From JAIBJN01 sp035461525 (GTDB lineage Bacteria > Actinomycetota > Thermoleophilia > Gaiellales > Gaiellaceae): 54,111 bases of DNA. Positions 7,696 to 16,159 of the stretch are shown one piece after another; the stretch's first letter is position 1, and the number at the start of each line of letters is the position of its first letter. Location of the stretch: NCBI GenBank assembly GCA_035461525.1, contig DATHVD010000113.1, positions 1-54,111 of the forward strand. Direction: 5' to 3'. The notes beneath the pieces are model-generated. The model saw only the letters and a program-made list of their open reading frames with translations. It ran no database searches and had not been told where the DNA came from. Made by a program: the position numbers and the translations under genes.

Positions 7696-8979
7696 TTACG
7701 CCGGGACTTCGACCGACAGCAGCCCCTCGAAGCGGGCCGGGTCGTCGAACGGCCCGATGAGCGCGAGGTTGAGGCGGTCGGTTCGGATGATGTCCCTTGC
7801 GACCCGCTGGACGTCCTCGAGCGTCACCCGGTCGAGCGCGGCGAGCACCTCGTCGGGCTCCCGGTGCTTCCCTTCCAGCACCTCGTCGCGGAGAGCGAAC
7901 GAGATCATCCCCTTCGGGTCTTCCAGCGAGAGCACGAGGCGCCCCTTGGCGAAGTTCCGGGCCTTCTCGAGCTCGTCGGCGTCGAGCGGGGCGGCCGCGA
8001 TCCGGCCGAACTCCCGCACGATCGTCTCGACGGCGTCCTCGATCCGGTTGATGTCGACGCCGCCCTGGGCGAAGAGAGTCCCCGCATCGGTGTAGCCCTG
8101 GTTGTGGCCGAAGATGTAGTAGGCGAGCCCGCGCCGCTCCCGCACCTCGGTAAAGAGGCGCGACGACATCCCGCCGCCGAGCGCCGTCGCCAGGAGCATG
8201 AGCGCGTAGCGGTCGGGCGTCCCGATCGGGTAGCTGTGGACGCCGAGGCGCACGTGCGCCTGGTCGGAGGCCTTCGTGTGGATCTTCACCCGAGGCTCGT
8301 CCTGCTCCCAGCGGGCCGGCTCGGGCGAGCCGGTGGCGCCGTCGCGGACGTCGCCGAGGAGCTCGGCGAAGCGGTCGACCGCGTCGCCGCCCACGGCCCC
8401 GGCCATGCCGGCGACCATGCGCGGGGCGCGGTACCAGCGGTCGAGGTAGTCGAGGAAGGCCTCGCGCGTCGCGGCGCGCACCGTCTCCTTGCGGCCGATG
8501 ATGTCCCAGCCGAGCGGCTGGTCGCCGAAGAGCAGGTCGTCGTACACGCCGTCGACGTAGTCGCGCGGGGTGTCGTAGTACATGTTCATCTCCTCGACGA
8601 TCACGCCCTTCTCGCGCTCGATCTCCTCGGGGTCGAACTTGGAGTGGCGGAGCATGTCGACGAGGACGTCGAGCGCGGTGTCGCGGTGCTCGGCCGCGCA
8701 CTTCACGTAGTAGCCCGTGTACTCCTTGCCGGTGAAGGCGTTGAACTCGCCGCCGATGGCGTCGATCTCGCCCGCGATGTCGCGAGCGGTGGGCCTGCTC
8801 TCGGTGCCCTTGAAGAACATGTGCTCGGCGAAGTGCGCGATCCCGTTCGTCTCGCGGGTCTCGTAGCGCGAGCCGGCCGCGAGCATCAGGAAGACCGCGA
8901 CGGACTTCGCGGCGGGCATGTCGGCGGTCACGACCCGCAGGCCGTTGTCGAGAACCGTCTTCGCGTAGGCGTTGGCCAT
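7696..8979 (-). CDS. M16-family zinc metallopeptidase (processing-peptidase-like)
   Basis: This peptidase has the inverted zinc motif HFAEH (H49, E52, H53) with a distal glutamate near E129, as in mitochondrial processing peptidase beta, PqqL and YmxG. At 427 residues it matches the compact bacterial form, with an active N-terminal half and an inactive C-terminal half. Its start codon overlaps the stop of the thioesterase gene by 1 nt (TGATG), so the two are co-transcribed on the minus strand. In many bacteria a YmxG-type gene sits next to pnp/rpsO; that context is not seen here. It converges on the multicopper oxidase with 32 nt between stops. Confidence 0.92.
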   Translation of the reverse strand: MANAYAKTVLDNGLRVVTADMPAAKSVAVFLMLAAGSRYETRETNGIAHFAEHMFFKGTESRPTARDIAGEIDAIGGEFNAFTGKEYTGYYVKCAAEHRDTALDVLVDMLRHSKFDPEEIEREKGVIVEEMNMYYDTPRDYVDGVYDDLLFGDQPLGWDIIGRKETVRAATREAFLDYLDRWYRAPRMVAGMAGAVGGDAVDRFAELLGDVRDGATGSPEPARWEQDEPRVKIHTKASDQAHVRLGVHSYPIGTPDRYALMLLATALGGGMSSRLFTEVRERRGLAYYIFGHNQGYTDAGTLFAQGGVDINRIEDAVETIVREFGRIAAAPLDADELEKARNFAKGRLVLSLEDPKGMISFALRDEVLEGKHREPDEVLAALDRVTLEDVQRVARDIIRTDRLNLALIGPFDDPARFEGLLSVEVPA

Positions 8980-9398
8980 CAGGTGGTCACAGAGCTCCTC
9001 TCGTATGCGTCCAGCCGGGCCCGCCAGTCCTCGGGCACCGGCATCGACGCCTCCGTGTCGTAGTCGTAGGCGACGAGGGCGGAGGCCGCCTCGAGGACGA
9101 GCCGTCCGTCGTCGCCGCGGATCTCGTGCTCCATGTCGAAGCTCTTCGTCCCGATGCGCGGGACGCGCGTCCCGAGCTCGAGCCGCTCGCGGAAGCGAGC
9201 CGGCGAGCGGAAGTCGAGCCTGACGCTGGCGACGATCAGCGAGATCGCGGAGAGGAACTCGGTGCCGAGCACCTCGCCGAGGTAGTCGATCCGCTCCGTC
9301 TCCAGGTACGTGAGGTAGACCGCGTTGTTGACGTGGCCGGCCAGGTCGATGTCGCGAAACTCGACCGCGCGCGTCCCGACGAAGCGGTAGCCCTCCAT
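8979..9398 (-). CDS. Acyl-CoA thioesterase (4HBT hotdog fold)
   Basis: This hotdog thioesterase has about 139 residues, with the family signature FRDIDLAGHVNNAVYLTYLE (conserved Asp, His-Val-Asn-Asn and Tyr). It hydrolyses acyl-CoA thioesters; chain-length preference cannot be read. I place the start at ATG 9398 because a TACCAT hexamer ends 7 nt upstream, giving a leaderless message. An ATG at 9407 is the alternative and would add MRE. It is cotranscribed with the M16 peptidase and divergent from the SIS gene, with only 27 bp between the starts. Confidence 0.9.
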   Translation of the reverse strand: MEGYRFVGTRAVEFRDIDLAGHVNNAVYLTYLETERIDYLGEVLGTEFLSAISLIVASVRLDFRSPARFRERLELGTRVPRIGTKSFDMEHEIRGDDGRLVLEAASALVAYDYDTEASMPVPEDWRARLDAYERSSVTT

Positions 9399-9405
9399 CT
9401 CCCGC

Positions 9406-9415
9406 ATGGTACTTT
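9406..9415. promoter_or_regulatory. Overlapping divergent -10 hexamers (thioesterase and SIS genes)
   Basis: Minus-strand TACCAT (9406-9411) lies 7 nt before ATG 9398, and plus-strand TACTTT (9410-9415) lies 10 nt before GTG 9426. The two hexamers share two bases, so polymerase could not occupy both at once. Inferred from spacing and the TANNNT pattern only. Confidence 0.4.
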
Positions 9416-9425
9416 CGCGCCTCAG

Positions 9426-10295
9426 GTGCCCGAAGGCCTCACCCGAAAGGCGGTTCTCGCCCAGCCCGAGTGGCTCCGCGGCGTGCCCGAGCGCGTCGGC
9501 GGGCGGCGGCTGCCCGCAGGGAGGGTCGTCCTCACCGGCTGCGGGACGTCGTACCACGCCGCCCAGACCGGCGGCGAGGCCGTGCAGTCGCTCGACGCCG
9601 TGCTCTCCCCGCCCGAGTCCGACCTGCTCGTCGTCGTCAGCCACGAGGGCGAGACGGCCCTCGCGCTCGAGGCCGTGCGCGCGTTCGCCGGCCCCGTCTG
9701 GCTCGTCACGGGCAAGGCGGAGAGCCCGCTGGCCGAGGCCGCCGACGAGGTGCTCGTCGTCACGCCCGAGGTGGAGGAGTCCTACTGCCACACGGCAAGC
9801 TACACGTGCGCGGTGGCGGCGTTGGAGGCGTTGCGCGGCGACGACGTCTCCGGGCTCCCCGCGGCGGTCGAGCGGGTGCTCGCGGACGACGCGCTCCCGG
9901 CGGCGGATCACGAGCGGATCGCCGTCGTCGGCGCCGGCCGCGACTGGCCGACCGCCCAGGAGGCGGTGCTGAAGCTCCGCGAGGGCGTCCACCTCGCCGC
10001 CGAGGCCCACCACACGGAGCAGCTCCTCCACGGCCATCTGGCGGCGATCGACGAGACCGTGCGCGTCTTCGTGCTCGAGGGCGAGGGCCGTGCGGCCGAG
10101 CGGGCCGCCGGCGCCGTCCGCGCCCTCGGCGAGATCGGCGCGGAGACGACGCTCGTCCCCACGAGGCACCCCGCGGTCGACATCGTCCCGTTCCAGCTCC
10201 TCACCCTCGCGCTCGCCCAGCGCCGCGGCGTCGACCCGGACCTGATCCGCTGGGACGACCCCCGCTGGGACGCCGCCCGCAAGGCGTACGGCTAG
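9426..10295 (+). CDS. SIS-domain protein (GlmS isomerase-domain-like)
   Basis: This protein of 289 residues has two sugar-isomerase domains and no glutaminase domain. Seen are GCGTSYHAAQTGGEAVQSL (first SIS phosphate loop), VSHEGETALALEA, SYTCAVAALEAL and, in the second domain, AVVGAGRDWPTAQEAVLKL. This is the architecture of AgaS/FrlB/GlmS-C-type phosphosugar isomerases or deaminases; the sugar is unknown. I chose the GTG start at 9426 because the ORF upstream overlaps the thioesterase gene on the other strand. Its TAG stop shares the palindrome CTAG with the convergent membrane-protein gene. Confidence 0.85.
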   Translation: MPEGLTRKAVLAQPEWLRGVPERVGGRRLPAGRVVLTGCGTSYHAAQTGGEAVQSLDAVLSPPESDLLVVVSHEGETALALEAVRAFAGPVWLVTGKAESPLAEAADEVLVVTPEVEESYCHTASYTCAVAALEALRGDDVSGLPAAVERVLADDALPAADHERIAVVGAGRDWPTAQEAVLKLREGVHLAAEAHHTEQLLHGHLAAIDETVRVFVLEGEGRAAERAAGAVRALGEIGAETTLVPTRHPAVDIVPFQLLTLALAQRRGVDPDLIRWDDPRWDAARKAYG

Positions 10296-11656
10296 CCCTG
10301 CGAGAGGAGCCAGAGCCCGGCGACGGTGTAGACGACCATGAGCGCGAGCATCGCGTACTGGCTCGTGGCCGCCTTGCGCGGGGACTCGAAGAGCGACACG
10401 GCCCGGTCGTGCGCGAGCGCGAGCGCGGCGACGTGGCCGACGACGAGCGCGCCGACCTGCACGTACCAGACCGTGTTCGGGCTCAGCACGCCGATGTCGG
10501 GGCGCACGTCGGCAGTGCCGAAGAGGTCCCAGCCGAAGCCGAAGGGGTCGGAGAGGAGCGGCGCCATGTACTGGCCCTGGATCACGACCAGCGAGAAGTA
10601 GTGCGCGATCACGTAGGCGAACGCGATCGGGATCAGGCTCGCCAGGAACGCGCCCGTGAGGTCGCCGGGGTAGCCCGTCGCGCGCGCCGCCCCGCGCACG
10701 GCGAGCACGTACGCGGCGGCGACGAGGAGGACGATGCCGAGGAGGGCACCGATCGCCATCAGCGTGCCGAGGAAGTCCGCGAGCTCGGGCGAGCGCTGGA
10801 TCACGGGCCGCATCCGGTTCGCCCGGAAGTCGACCCAGAGCTCCGTGCGCGAGAAGCCGTCGAACGCGACCGAGCCAAGCATCACCGCGACGAAGGCGAG
10901 CGTCCCGGCCCTGACGTCGAGCGAGGGGAGCCCGGAGAAGGGCCAGCGCGCCACGATCTTCCCGTCGCGCATCCCGAGCGGTGCGATGCGGGCGAGGAAG
11001 CCGAAGTAGACGCTGAAGGCCTCACCGTTTCGGATCCACGCCTCCCGCCCGAAGGCGAGCATGCCCAGCCACGTGAACGTCGTGTAGAGGAGGATCGCGA
11101 GGCCGAGCGAGCGCGGGTTTCCGGGATCGGAGTACGCGAGCTCGAGCGCGGCGAACGCGAAGAGCCCGACGGCGGCGGGCCAGCGGCCGAGCCGGTCCGG
11201 GTAGGCGAAGGGCGTCTGCCAGCCGAGGCGCCCGCGCTCCGCGAGCCAGGCGACGCCGTCGGCCGCTGCGAGCCACGGGTTGAGGACGCGCCACACGTTC
11301 CCGAACACGGCGGAGACGGCGGCCAGCACGAGCCAGAAGACGATGTAGACGAAGGTCGGCGCGAGGTTGTCGTTCGGGGTCCGGTCGCCGACGAGCGCCG
11401 CGACCGTGATGAGGCCGAGGAGCGCGAAGGAGATCGCGCCGAGGACGGCGTGGAGCGCGGGCGCGAGGAGGAGGCGCTGGAGCCCGTCCGGGAGGGGCCT
11501 TCCGGCGCTGCGCTCCTCGAGGACCGGCTTCCGCCAGAGCGCCCAGAGGGCGACGAAGGAGACGACCAGGACGATCGCGGCGCCGTAGTAGAACAGCCAG
11601 AGGGGGATCGGGAGGTCCCTGATGCCCCCGATCCCGTGGGCGAGCGGGAGGCTCAT
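10292..11656 (-). CDS. Polytopic membrane protein following a cupredoxin gene
   Basis: This 454-residue protein has about eleven hydrophobic segments and begins MSLPLAHGIGGIRDLPIPLW. I recall similar actinobacterial proteins carrying the database label fenitrothion hydrolase, but I have no functional evidence and would treat it as a conserved membrane protein. It starts 13 nt downstream of the cupredoxin-like gene, so the two probably act together, perhaps in copper transfer or cytochrome oxidase biogenesis (inferred). It is the last gene of a six-gene minus-strand run that begins with the semialdehyde dehydrogenase. The stop overlaps the SIS gene stop. Confidence 0.85.
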   Translation of the reverse strand: MSLPLAHGIGGIRDLPIPLWLFYYGAAIVLVVSFVALWALWRKPVLEERSAGRPLPDGLQRLLLAPALHAVLGAISFALLGLITVAALVGDRTPNDNLAPTFVYIVFWLVLAAVSAVFGNVWRVLNPWLAAADGVAWLAERGRLGWQTPFAYPDRLGRWPAAVGLFAFAALELAYSDPGNPRSLGLAILLYTTFTWLGMLAFGREAWIRNGEAFSVYFGFLARIAPLGMRDGKIVARWPFSGLPSLDVRAGTLAFVAVMLGSVAFDGFSRTELWVDFRANRMRPVIQRSPELADFLGTLMAIGALLGIVLLVAAAYVLAVRGAARATGYPGDLTGAFLASLIPIAFAYVIAHYFSLVVIQGQYMAPLLSDPFGFGWDLFGTADVRPDIGVLSPNTVWYVQVGALVVGHVAALALAHDRAVSLFESPRKAATSQYAMLALMVVYTVAGLWLLSQG

Positions 11657-11669
11657 GTCCGCGGGACTT

Positions 11670-12152
11670 CTATCGCACTTCGAGCTCGGCGAGCAGGACG
11701 GCGCGGTCCTCGAGCTCGAGCTCGAAGACGCCGGCGACGTTGGCGCGGAAGCGGATGCGGGCGGGCTGGCCCGGGGCAACGTCGGCGAGGAGGTCGTAGC
11801 CGTGCAGGTGGATGTGGTCGGCGACGTCGGAGCGAACGGTGAGGACGACGCGGTCGCCCTTTGAGATCTCGGGGCGCTTGATGCCCCCGACGGGCTCGCC
11901 GTTCCGGAACGCGAGGTTGACGAGCGTCGGCGGCGGCGGGCCGGTGGGCTCCGTCGTCGTCGGCTCGGCCTCGGTCGTTTCATCCTCTGTCGACTCGTCG
12001 GTCGTCGCCTCCTCGGTGGTCGCGTCACCGGTCTGGGCGGCCGGCGTTGGCTCGGCCTCCTCATCCTCGCCGTCGGGGCGCAGGACGACGAAGAGCACGA
12101 CTGCCACGACGACAACGCCGAGTGCCGCGCCGAGCCTTGTCCATCTGCTCAT
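11670..12152 (-). CDS. Membrane-anchored cupredoxin-like protein
   Basis: This 160-residue protein has one N-terminal transmembrane helix (about residues 8-25), then a Thr/Glu/Pro-rich linker (about 30-75), then a beta-rich domain with DHIHLHGYD and PGQPARIRFRANVAGVFELELE. The latter resembles the edge strands of cupredoxins (EfeO/cupredoxin_1 type). The canonical C-terminal Cys-x-x-His-x-x-Met ligand loop is missing, so copper binding is uncertain; the HIHLHG histidines could be ligands. A GGAGG site precedes the ATG at 12152. It is in an operon with the polytopic membrane protein downstream. Confidence 0.85.
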   Translation of the reverse strand: MSRWTRLGAALGVVVVAVVLFVVLRPDGEDEEAEPTPAAQTGDATTEEATTDESTEDETTEAEPTTTEPTGPPPPTLVNLAFRNGEPVGGIKRPEISKGDRVVLTVRSDVADHIHLHGYDLLADVAPGQPARIRFRANVAGVFELELEDRAVLLAELEVR

Positions 12153-12222
12153 TGCCGATGCCTCCGGATCTCGGGAGTGGGCGACGTGGCTCCCTCACGC
12201 TCATCTTGCCAGGGGCGCGCCG

Positions 12223-12507
12223 TCATCTGACGAGGATGCCGCCGTTCGCCGCCGCGCCCCGGAGGAACTCGAGCCAGTCCTGCCAAAGCGTTGCGTCCTC
12301 GAGGAGTCGCGGCTCGTCGGCGGCGCGCGCGAGGGCGAAGTCGACGGCGCCGGGCGGCACGTGCTCCCCGGGTGCGAGCCGTTCGGGCGCGAGCCAACCC
12401 GTTATCCCCTGCTCCGCCATCTCGGCCGCGAGGGCCTCGAGCTCGCCCGGACCGAGGAAGACGTGCCCGCTCATGCCGTCGTTCCGAGCCCAGTAGAGCC
12501 GGAGCAC
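12223..12507 (-). CDS. Small protein of unknown function (94 residues)
   Basis: I do not recognise this protein. It is acidic, soluble, starts MLRLYWARNDGMSGHVFLG and contains a run of predicted helices (PGELEALAAEMAEQ) and LWQDWLEFLRGAAANGG near the end. The GTG start at 12507 lies 12 nt after the stop of the class V aminotransferase gene. Upstream in-frame sequence falls in the shadow of that gene, which is why the longer reading is rejected. Its codon composition matches its neighbours. Position inside the run suggests a partner of the aminotransferase or simply co-regulation. Confidence 0.7.
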   Translation of the reverse strand: MLRLYWARNDGMSGHVFLGPGELEALAAEMAEQGITGWLAPERLAPGEHVPPGAVDFALARAADEPRLLEDATLWQDWLEFLRGAAANGGILVR

Positions 12508-12518
12508 GCTCGCCGCCC

Positions 12519-13691
12519 CTAGAGCTCGTGCAGCGCGGCGAGGACGCGGTCGACCTCGTCGGCGGTGTTGTAGTGCACGAAGCCGATGCGGAGAGCGCCG
12601 TCCGGCGCCAGGCCGAGCCGCCGCATCGGCTCGTACGCGTAGTAGTCGCCCCACCAGGCGGCGATGTCCCGGTGGGCGAGCCGTGTCGCCGCCTTCTCGG
12701 GGGTAACGTCCGGGAACGTGAGGGCGAACGTGGGCGTGCGCGCCTCCATCGTCGGGCGCCCGTGGAGGCGGGCTTGCTCGGGCAGGCCGGCGAGGAAGCG
12801 CTCCCCCAGCTCCCGCTCGTGCGCGGCGATCGCGTTCCAGCCGAGCGACTCGAGGTACCCGACCGCCGCGACGAAGCCCGCGAGCGCCTCGTGCGGCAGC
12901 GTCCCCGTCTCGAAGCGCGCTCCGACCGGCTCGTCGGGCGCGGGCCGCACCTTGTACGGCCGCCAGCCCTCCAGCACCTCCCGCCGCCCGTAGAAGAGCC
13001 CGAGGTGCGGCCCGCAGAACTTGTACGGCGAGCAGAGGAGGACGTCGGCGCCGATCGCGCGCACGTCGATCGGCCCGTGCGGCGCGTAGTGGACGGCGTC
13101 CACCCAGGCGAGCGCGCCGGCCTCGTGGGCCAGCTCGGCGACCCGGTGGGCGTCGGCGATCGACCCGACCGCGTTCGAGGCCCACGGGAACGCGACGACG
13201 CGCGTCCGGCCGGTGAGCTGCCGGGCGAGGTCGTCCAGGTCGAGCGAGACGTCCTCCTCCCGGAGGTCGGCGAAGCGCACGACGAGGTCTAGGTCGCGCG
13301 CGAGCTCGAGCCATGGGGCGACGTTGCCGTCGTGGTCGAGCCGCGTGACGACGATCTCGTCGCCGGCCGAGAGCTCGCGCCCCACCGTGCGCGAGAGAGC
13401 GAAGTTGAGCGTCGTCATGCTCTGGCCGAAGCCGACCTCGTCCGCAGAGCAGCCGAGGAAGCGGGCCGCCGTCGCGCGCGCGGAGACGACGAGCGCGTCG
13501 CTGCGCCGGCTCGTCTCGAACGGGGCGCCGAGATTCGCGTTCGACTCCCGCAGGTAGGCGGCCATTGCGTCGATCACCTCGTCCGGTGCCTGAGTCCCGC
13601 CCGGCGCGTCCAGGAACGCGGTCGAGCGGTCGAGCGCCGAGAAGCGCGCCCGGCAGGCGGCGACGTCGAGGGGGAGCGAAGCGACGCTCAC
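12519..13691 (-). CDS. Class V aminotransferase / cysteine-desulfurase-like PLP enzyme
   Basis: This PLP enzyme of 390 residues has fold type I. The cofactor lysine is K224 in SPYKFCGPH, preceded by the aspartate of WVDAVHYAPHG. Other signatures are DAPGGTQAPD near the N terminus and ARFETGTLPHEALAG. It belongs to the branch of cysteine-desulfurase-like proteins annotated as NCS1-like. A conserved active-site cysteine loop in the C-terminal third is not evident, so transamination or lyase chemistry other than desulfuration is possible. The GTG start overlaps the OsmC stop by 4 nt (GTGA). Confidence 0.88.
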   Translation of the reverse strand: MSVASLPLDVAACRARFSALDRSTAFLDAPGGTQAPDEVIDAMAAYLRESNANLGAPFETSRRSDALVVSARATAARFLGCSADEVGFGQSMTTLNFALSRTVGRELSAGDEIVVTRLDHDGNVAPWLELARDLDLVVRFADLREEDVSLDLDDLARQLTGRTRVVAFPWASNAVGSIADAHRVAELAHEAGALAWVDAVHYAPHGPIDVRAIGADVLLCSPYKFCGPHLGLFYGRREVLEGWRPYKVRPAPDEPVGARFETGTLPHEALAGFVAAVGYLESLGWNAIAAHERELGERFLAGLPEQARLHGRPTMEARTPTFALTFPDVTPEKAATRLAHRDIAAWWGDYYAYEPMRRLGLAPDGALRIGFVHYNTADEVDRVLAALHEL

Positions 13692-14092
13692 CGGACGAGG
13701 TCGCCGTTCACGCGCCACTCGTAGCGCGGGGTCACGGTCAGAGAGGCGCCGACGAAGCAGTCCCGCTCGGCGAGGTCGAGGAGCTCGGCCAGCTCGTCGC
13801 CCTCGGGGATTGGATCGAGCTCGACGTCGAGCCCGCACTCGATCTCGACGAAGGCGAAGCGCCCGCCTTCCTCACTCTTCGTGACGACGCCGTCCACCCC
13901 CGCGGAGCCGCTGACGGCGACCGAGCGGCGCTCGGCGTGGAAGCGGAGGCTCGTGAGGGTGCAGCGCATGAGCCCGGCGAGGACGAGGTGCTCCGGGGTC
14001 CAGGCGTCTCCCGGCTCGAGGGGGTCTGAGCCGTCGGCGAGGAAGCGGCCCTCCCGGTCGAGGCTCGCGGCGTACTCGAAGCGCTTCGCCAC
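13688..14092 (-). CDS. OsmC/Ohr-family protein
   Basis: This 134-residue protein has the OsmC fold, a family of thiol-dependent peroxidases for organic hydroperoxides. The two family cysteines are seen in LMRCTLTSLRFHA and AERDCFVGASL. It begins with a GTG only 1 nt after the stop of the dehydrogenase gene and overlaps the next gene by 4 nt, so it is clearly inside the operon. The remaining sequence is closer to general OsmC-like proteins than to Ohr, and the peroxide specificity is not known. Confidence 0.9.
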   Translation of the reverse strand: MAKRFEYAASLDREGRFLADGSDPLEPGDAWTPEHLVLAGLMRCTLTSLRFHAERRSVAVSGSAGVDGVVTKSEEGGRFAFVEIECGLDVELDPIPEGDELAELLDLAERDCFVGASLTVTPRYEWRVNGDLVR

Positions 14093-14093
14093 G

Positions 14094-15569
14094 CTACGCC
14101 GATGGCCACCGGGTGATGACGACCTTCTTCTCGGTGTAGAAGTCGATGGCGTCGCGTCCGTGCGCGTGCAGATCGCCGAAGAACGAATCCTTCCAGCCCG
14201 TGAAGGGGAAGAACGACATCGGCGCGGCGACCCCGATGTTGACGCCGAGCATCCCGGCTTCGGCCTCGTAGCGGAACCTGCGCATGGCGCCGCCGCTCGT
14301 GGTGAAGATCGAGGCGGCGTTCCCCTTGGTCGAGGAGTTGAGGATCTCGAGCGCGTGGCCGAGGTCGCGTGCCTTCAGGAGCGTCAGGACGGGACCGAAG
14401 ACCTCCTCGCGGGCGATCTCGGAGCCTGCGCCGGCCTCGATGATCGTCGGCCCGATGAAGTTGCCGCCCTCGGGGCCGCGTCCGCGGCCGTCGAGGAGCA
14501 GCTCGCCGCCCTCCTCGACGCCCTTCTCGATCCACCCGAGGATCCGCTCCTGCGAGGCGGCGGAGATGACCGGGCCGACCTCGGTCTCCGGGTCGGGCCC
14601 CTCGCCGACGACCATCTGCCCGCCGCGCTCGACCAGCGAGTCCCGCAGGGGCTCGTACACGTCGCCGACGGCGATGCACACGGAATTGGCGAGGCAGCGC
14701 TGGCCGGCCGCGTGGAAAGCCGAGGAGAGCACGCCCTCGACGGCCCCGTCGAGGTCGGCGTCGGGCATGACGATGACGTGGTTCTTCGCCCCGCCGAGCG
14801 CCTGCACCCGCTTGCCGTGCTTCGCGGAGGTCTCGTAGATGTGGTGGGCGACAGGGGTCGAGCCGACGAAGGAGACCCCGTCGACCCCGGGGTGCTCGAG
14901 GAGCGCGTTCACGGAGTCCTTGCCGCCGTGGACGAGGTTGACGACGCCGGGCGGGAGGCCGATGTCGTCCAGGAGCTCGAAGGTGCGGCCGAGGGCGAGA
15001 GGGTCCTGCTCGGACGGCTTGAGCACGAACGTGTTCCCGCAGGCGATCGCGAAGGGGAGGAACCACATCGGCACCATGAACGGGAAGTTGAACGGCGTGA
15101 TGCCGGCGAAGACGCCGATCGGCTGGCGGATCATGTCGGAGTCGATTCCGCGCGAGACGTCCTCGAGGTTCGAGCCCTGCATGAGCGAGGGGATGCCGGT
15201 GGCAACCTCGACGCACTCGATGCCGCGGCGCACCTCACCGGCTGCGTCCTTGATCGCCTTGCCGTTGTCGCGCGAGACGAGGAGAGCCAGCTCGTCCTTC
15301 GCCTCCTCGAGGGCGTACTTGAAGTCGAAGCACGCACGAGCACGCTGGAGCGGCGGCGTAGCGCGCCAGGCGGGGAACGCATCGCGGGCCGCGCGGACCG
15401 CCTCGTCGACCTGCTGCGGCCCGGAGAGGGGGACCTGCGCCAGCTCCTCGCTCGTCGCCGGGTTCGTGACGGCGAGAATCTCGGTACCGCTCGCGTCGAC
15501 CCAGCGGCCGCCGATGTAGTTCTTCAAGGTGCCCGTGGCGATTCCGGGCTTTTCCTCGACCTGTGCCAT
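14094..15569 (-). CDS. mmsA: CoA-acylating methylmalonate-semialdehyde dehydrogenase
   Basis: This enzyme oxidises methylmalonate or malonate semialdehyde with NAD+ and CoA to propionyl- or acetyl-CoA, in valine, thymine or inositol breakdown. The 491-residue protein matches MmsA/IolA along its length. The catalytic cysteine is C292 in GQRCLANSVC, the NAD region reads GGAKNHVIVMPDADLD, and ITPFNFPFMVPMWF is characteristic of the family. I chose ATG 15569 because of the AAGGAGG site just upstream; the longer reading runs into the divergent mug promoter. It leads a six-gene minus-strand run. Confidence 0.93.
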   Translation of the reverse strand: MAQVEEKPGIATGTLKNYIGGRWVDASGTEILAVTNPATSEELAQVPLSGPQQVDEAVRAARDAFPAWRATPPLQRARACFDFKYALEEAKDELALLVSRDNGKAIKDAAGEVRRGIECVEVATGIPSLMQGSNLEDVSRGIDSDMIRQPIGVFAGITPFNFPFMVPMWFLPFAIACGNTFVLKPSEQDPLALGRTFELLDDIGLPPGVVNLVHGGKDSVNALLEHPGVDGVSFVGSTPVAHHIYETSAKHGKRVQALGGAKNHVIVMPDADLDGAVEGVLSSAFHAAGQRCLANSVCIAVGDVYEPLRDSLVERGGQMVVGEGPDPETEVGPVISAASQERILGWIEKGVEEGGELLLDGRGRGPEGGNFIGPTIIEAGAGSEIAREEVFGPVLTLLKARDLGHALEILNSSTKGNAASIFTTSGGAMRRFRYEAEAGMLGVNIGVAAPMSFFPFTGWKDSFFGDLHAHGRDAIDFYTEKKVVITRWPSA

Positions 15570-15575
15570 CTGTGC

Positions 15576-15599
15576 CTCCTTGTCGCTGCGACGTAGAGT
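15576..15599. promoter_or_regulatory. Ribosome binding site of mmsA and -10 box of mug
   Basis: On the minus strand AAGGAGG (15576-15582) sits 6 nt before the mmsA start. On the plus strand TAGAGT (15594-15599) sits 6 nt before the GTG of mug, consistent with a leaderless mug message. The whole divergent space is 36 bp. Confidence 0.45.
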
Positions 15600-15605
15600 A
15601 CCGCC

Positions 15606-16124
15606 GTGGCCTCGCCCGCGGCCGTTCCCGACATCCTCGCGCCGGGGCTTCGCTGCATCTTCTGCGGCATCAACCCGGGCCGTCGCTCCGCCGCCGCCGG
15701 AGCGCATTTCGCCAACCCTCGCAACGACTTCTGGAAGTTGCTGGTGGATGCGGCGCTGACCCCACGCCTCCTCGACCCGTCCGAGCAGCGGACGCTCCCG
15801 TCGCTCGGCTACGGCCTCACGAACGCCGCGTATCGGACGACGAAGGGCAGCTCGGAGCTGCGGCGGGCCGACTTCGGCGGCGCCGAGGAGCGCCTCGGGC
15901 GCATCGCCTCAGAGCTCCGGCCGGACACCATCGCCTTCGTCGGCAAGACCGCGTACCAGGGCGCGCTCGGTCTCGCCCGCTGCGAGCTCGGACCGCAGGA
16001 GCGCCGGCTCGGGGAGACGCGCCTCTTCGTCCTCCCGTCGACGTCCCCGGCGAACGCCGCCGTCCCCTACGCGGAGCGTCTCCGCTGGTTCCGCGCGCTC
16101 GCGCGCTCCCTCGACGAGAAGTAG
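15606..16124 (+). CDS. mug: G/U mismatch-specific uracil-DNA glycosylase
   Basis: This 172-residue DNA repair enzyme removes uracil, ethenocytosine or thymine from mismatches with guanine. The family-2 UDG signatures are present: CGINPGRRSAAAGAHFANP (active-site loop with the catalytic Asn and the substrate-binding Phe), GYGLTNAAYRTTKG, and the minor-groove loop LPSTSPAN. Length and motif order match E. coli Mug closely. The GTG start has a -10 box 6 nt upstream. It is a single gene, convergent with nadE. Confidence 0.93.
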   Translation: MASPAAVPDILAPGLRCIFCGINPGRRSAAAGAHFANPRNDFWKLLVDAALTPRLLDPSEQRTLPSLGYGLTNAAYRTTKGSSELRRADFGGAEERLGRIASELRPDTIAFVGKTAYQGALGLARCELGPQERRLGETRLFVLPSTSPANAAVPYAERLRWFRALARSLDEK

Positions 16125-16159
16125 GCGCGAGCCGCGCAGCCTCTCGTCACTATGCGCGC

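Noticed and set aside
5852..8701. A 949-codon minus-strand open frame across the multicopper oxidase and M16 peptidase genes
   Set aside because: Composition is that of an antisense shadow, and it covers two genes with clear catalytic motifs.
9126..9425. Longer N terminus for the SIS-domain protein
   Set aside because: The added 100 residues are antisense to the thioesterase gene and have shadow composition; GTG 9426 gives a complete SIS protein.
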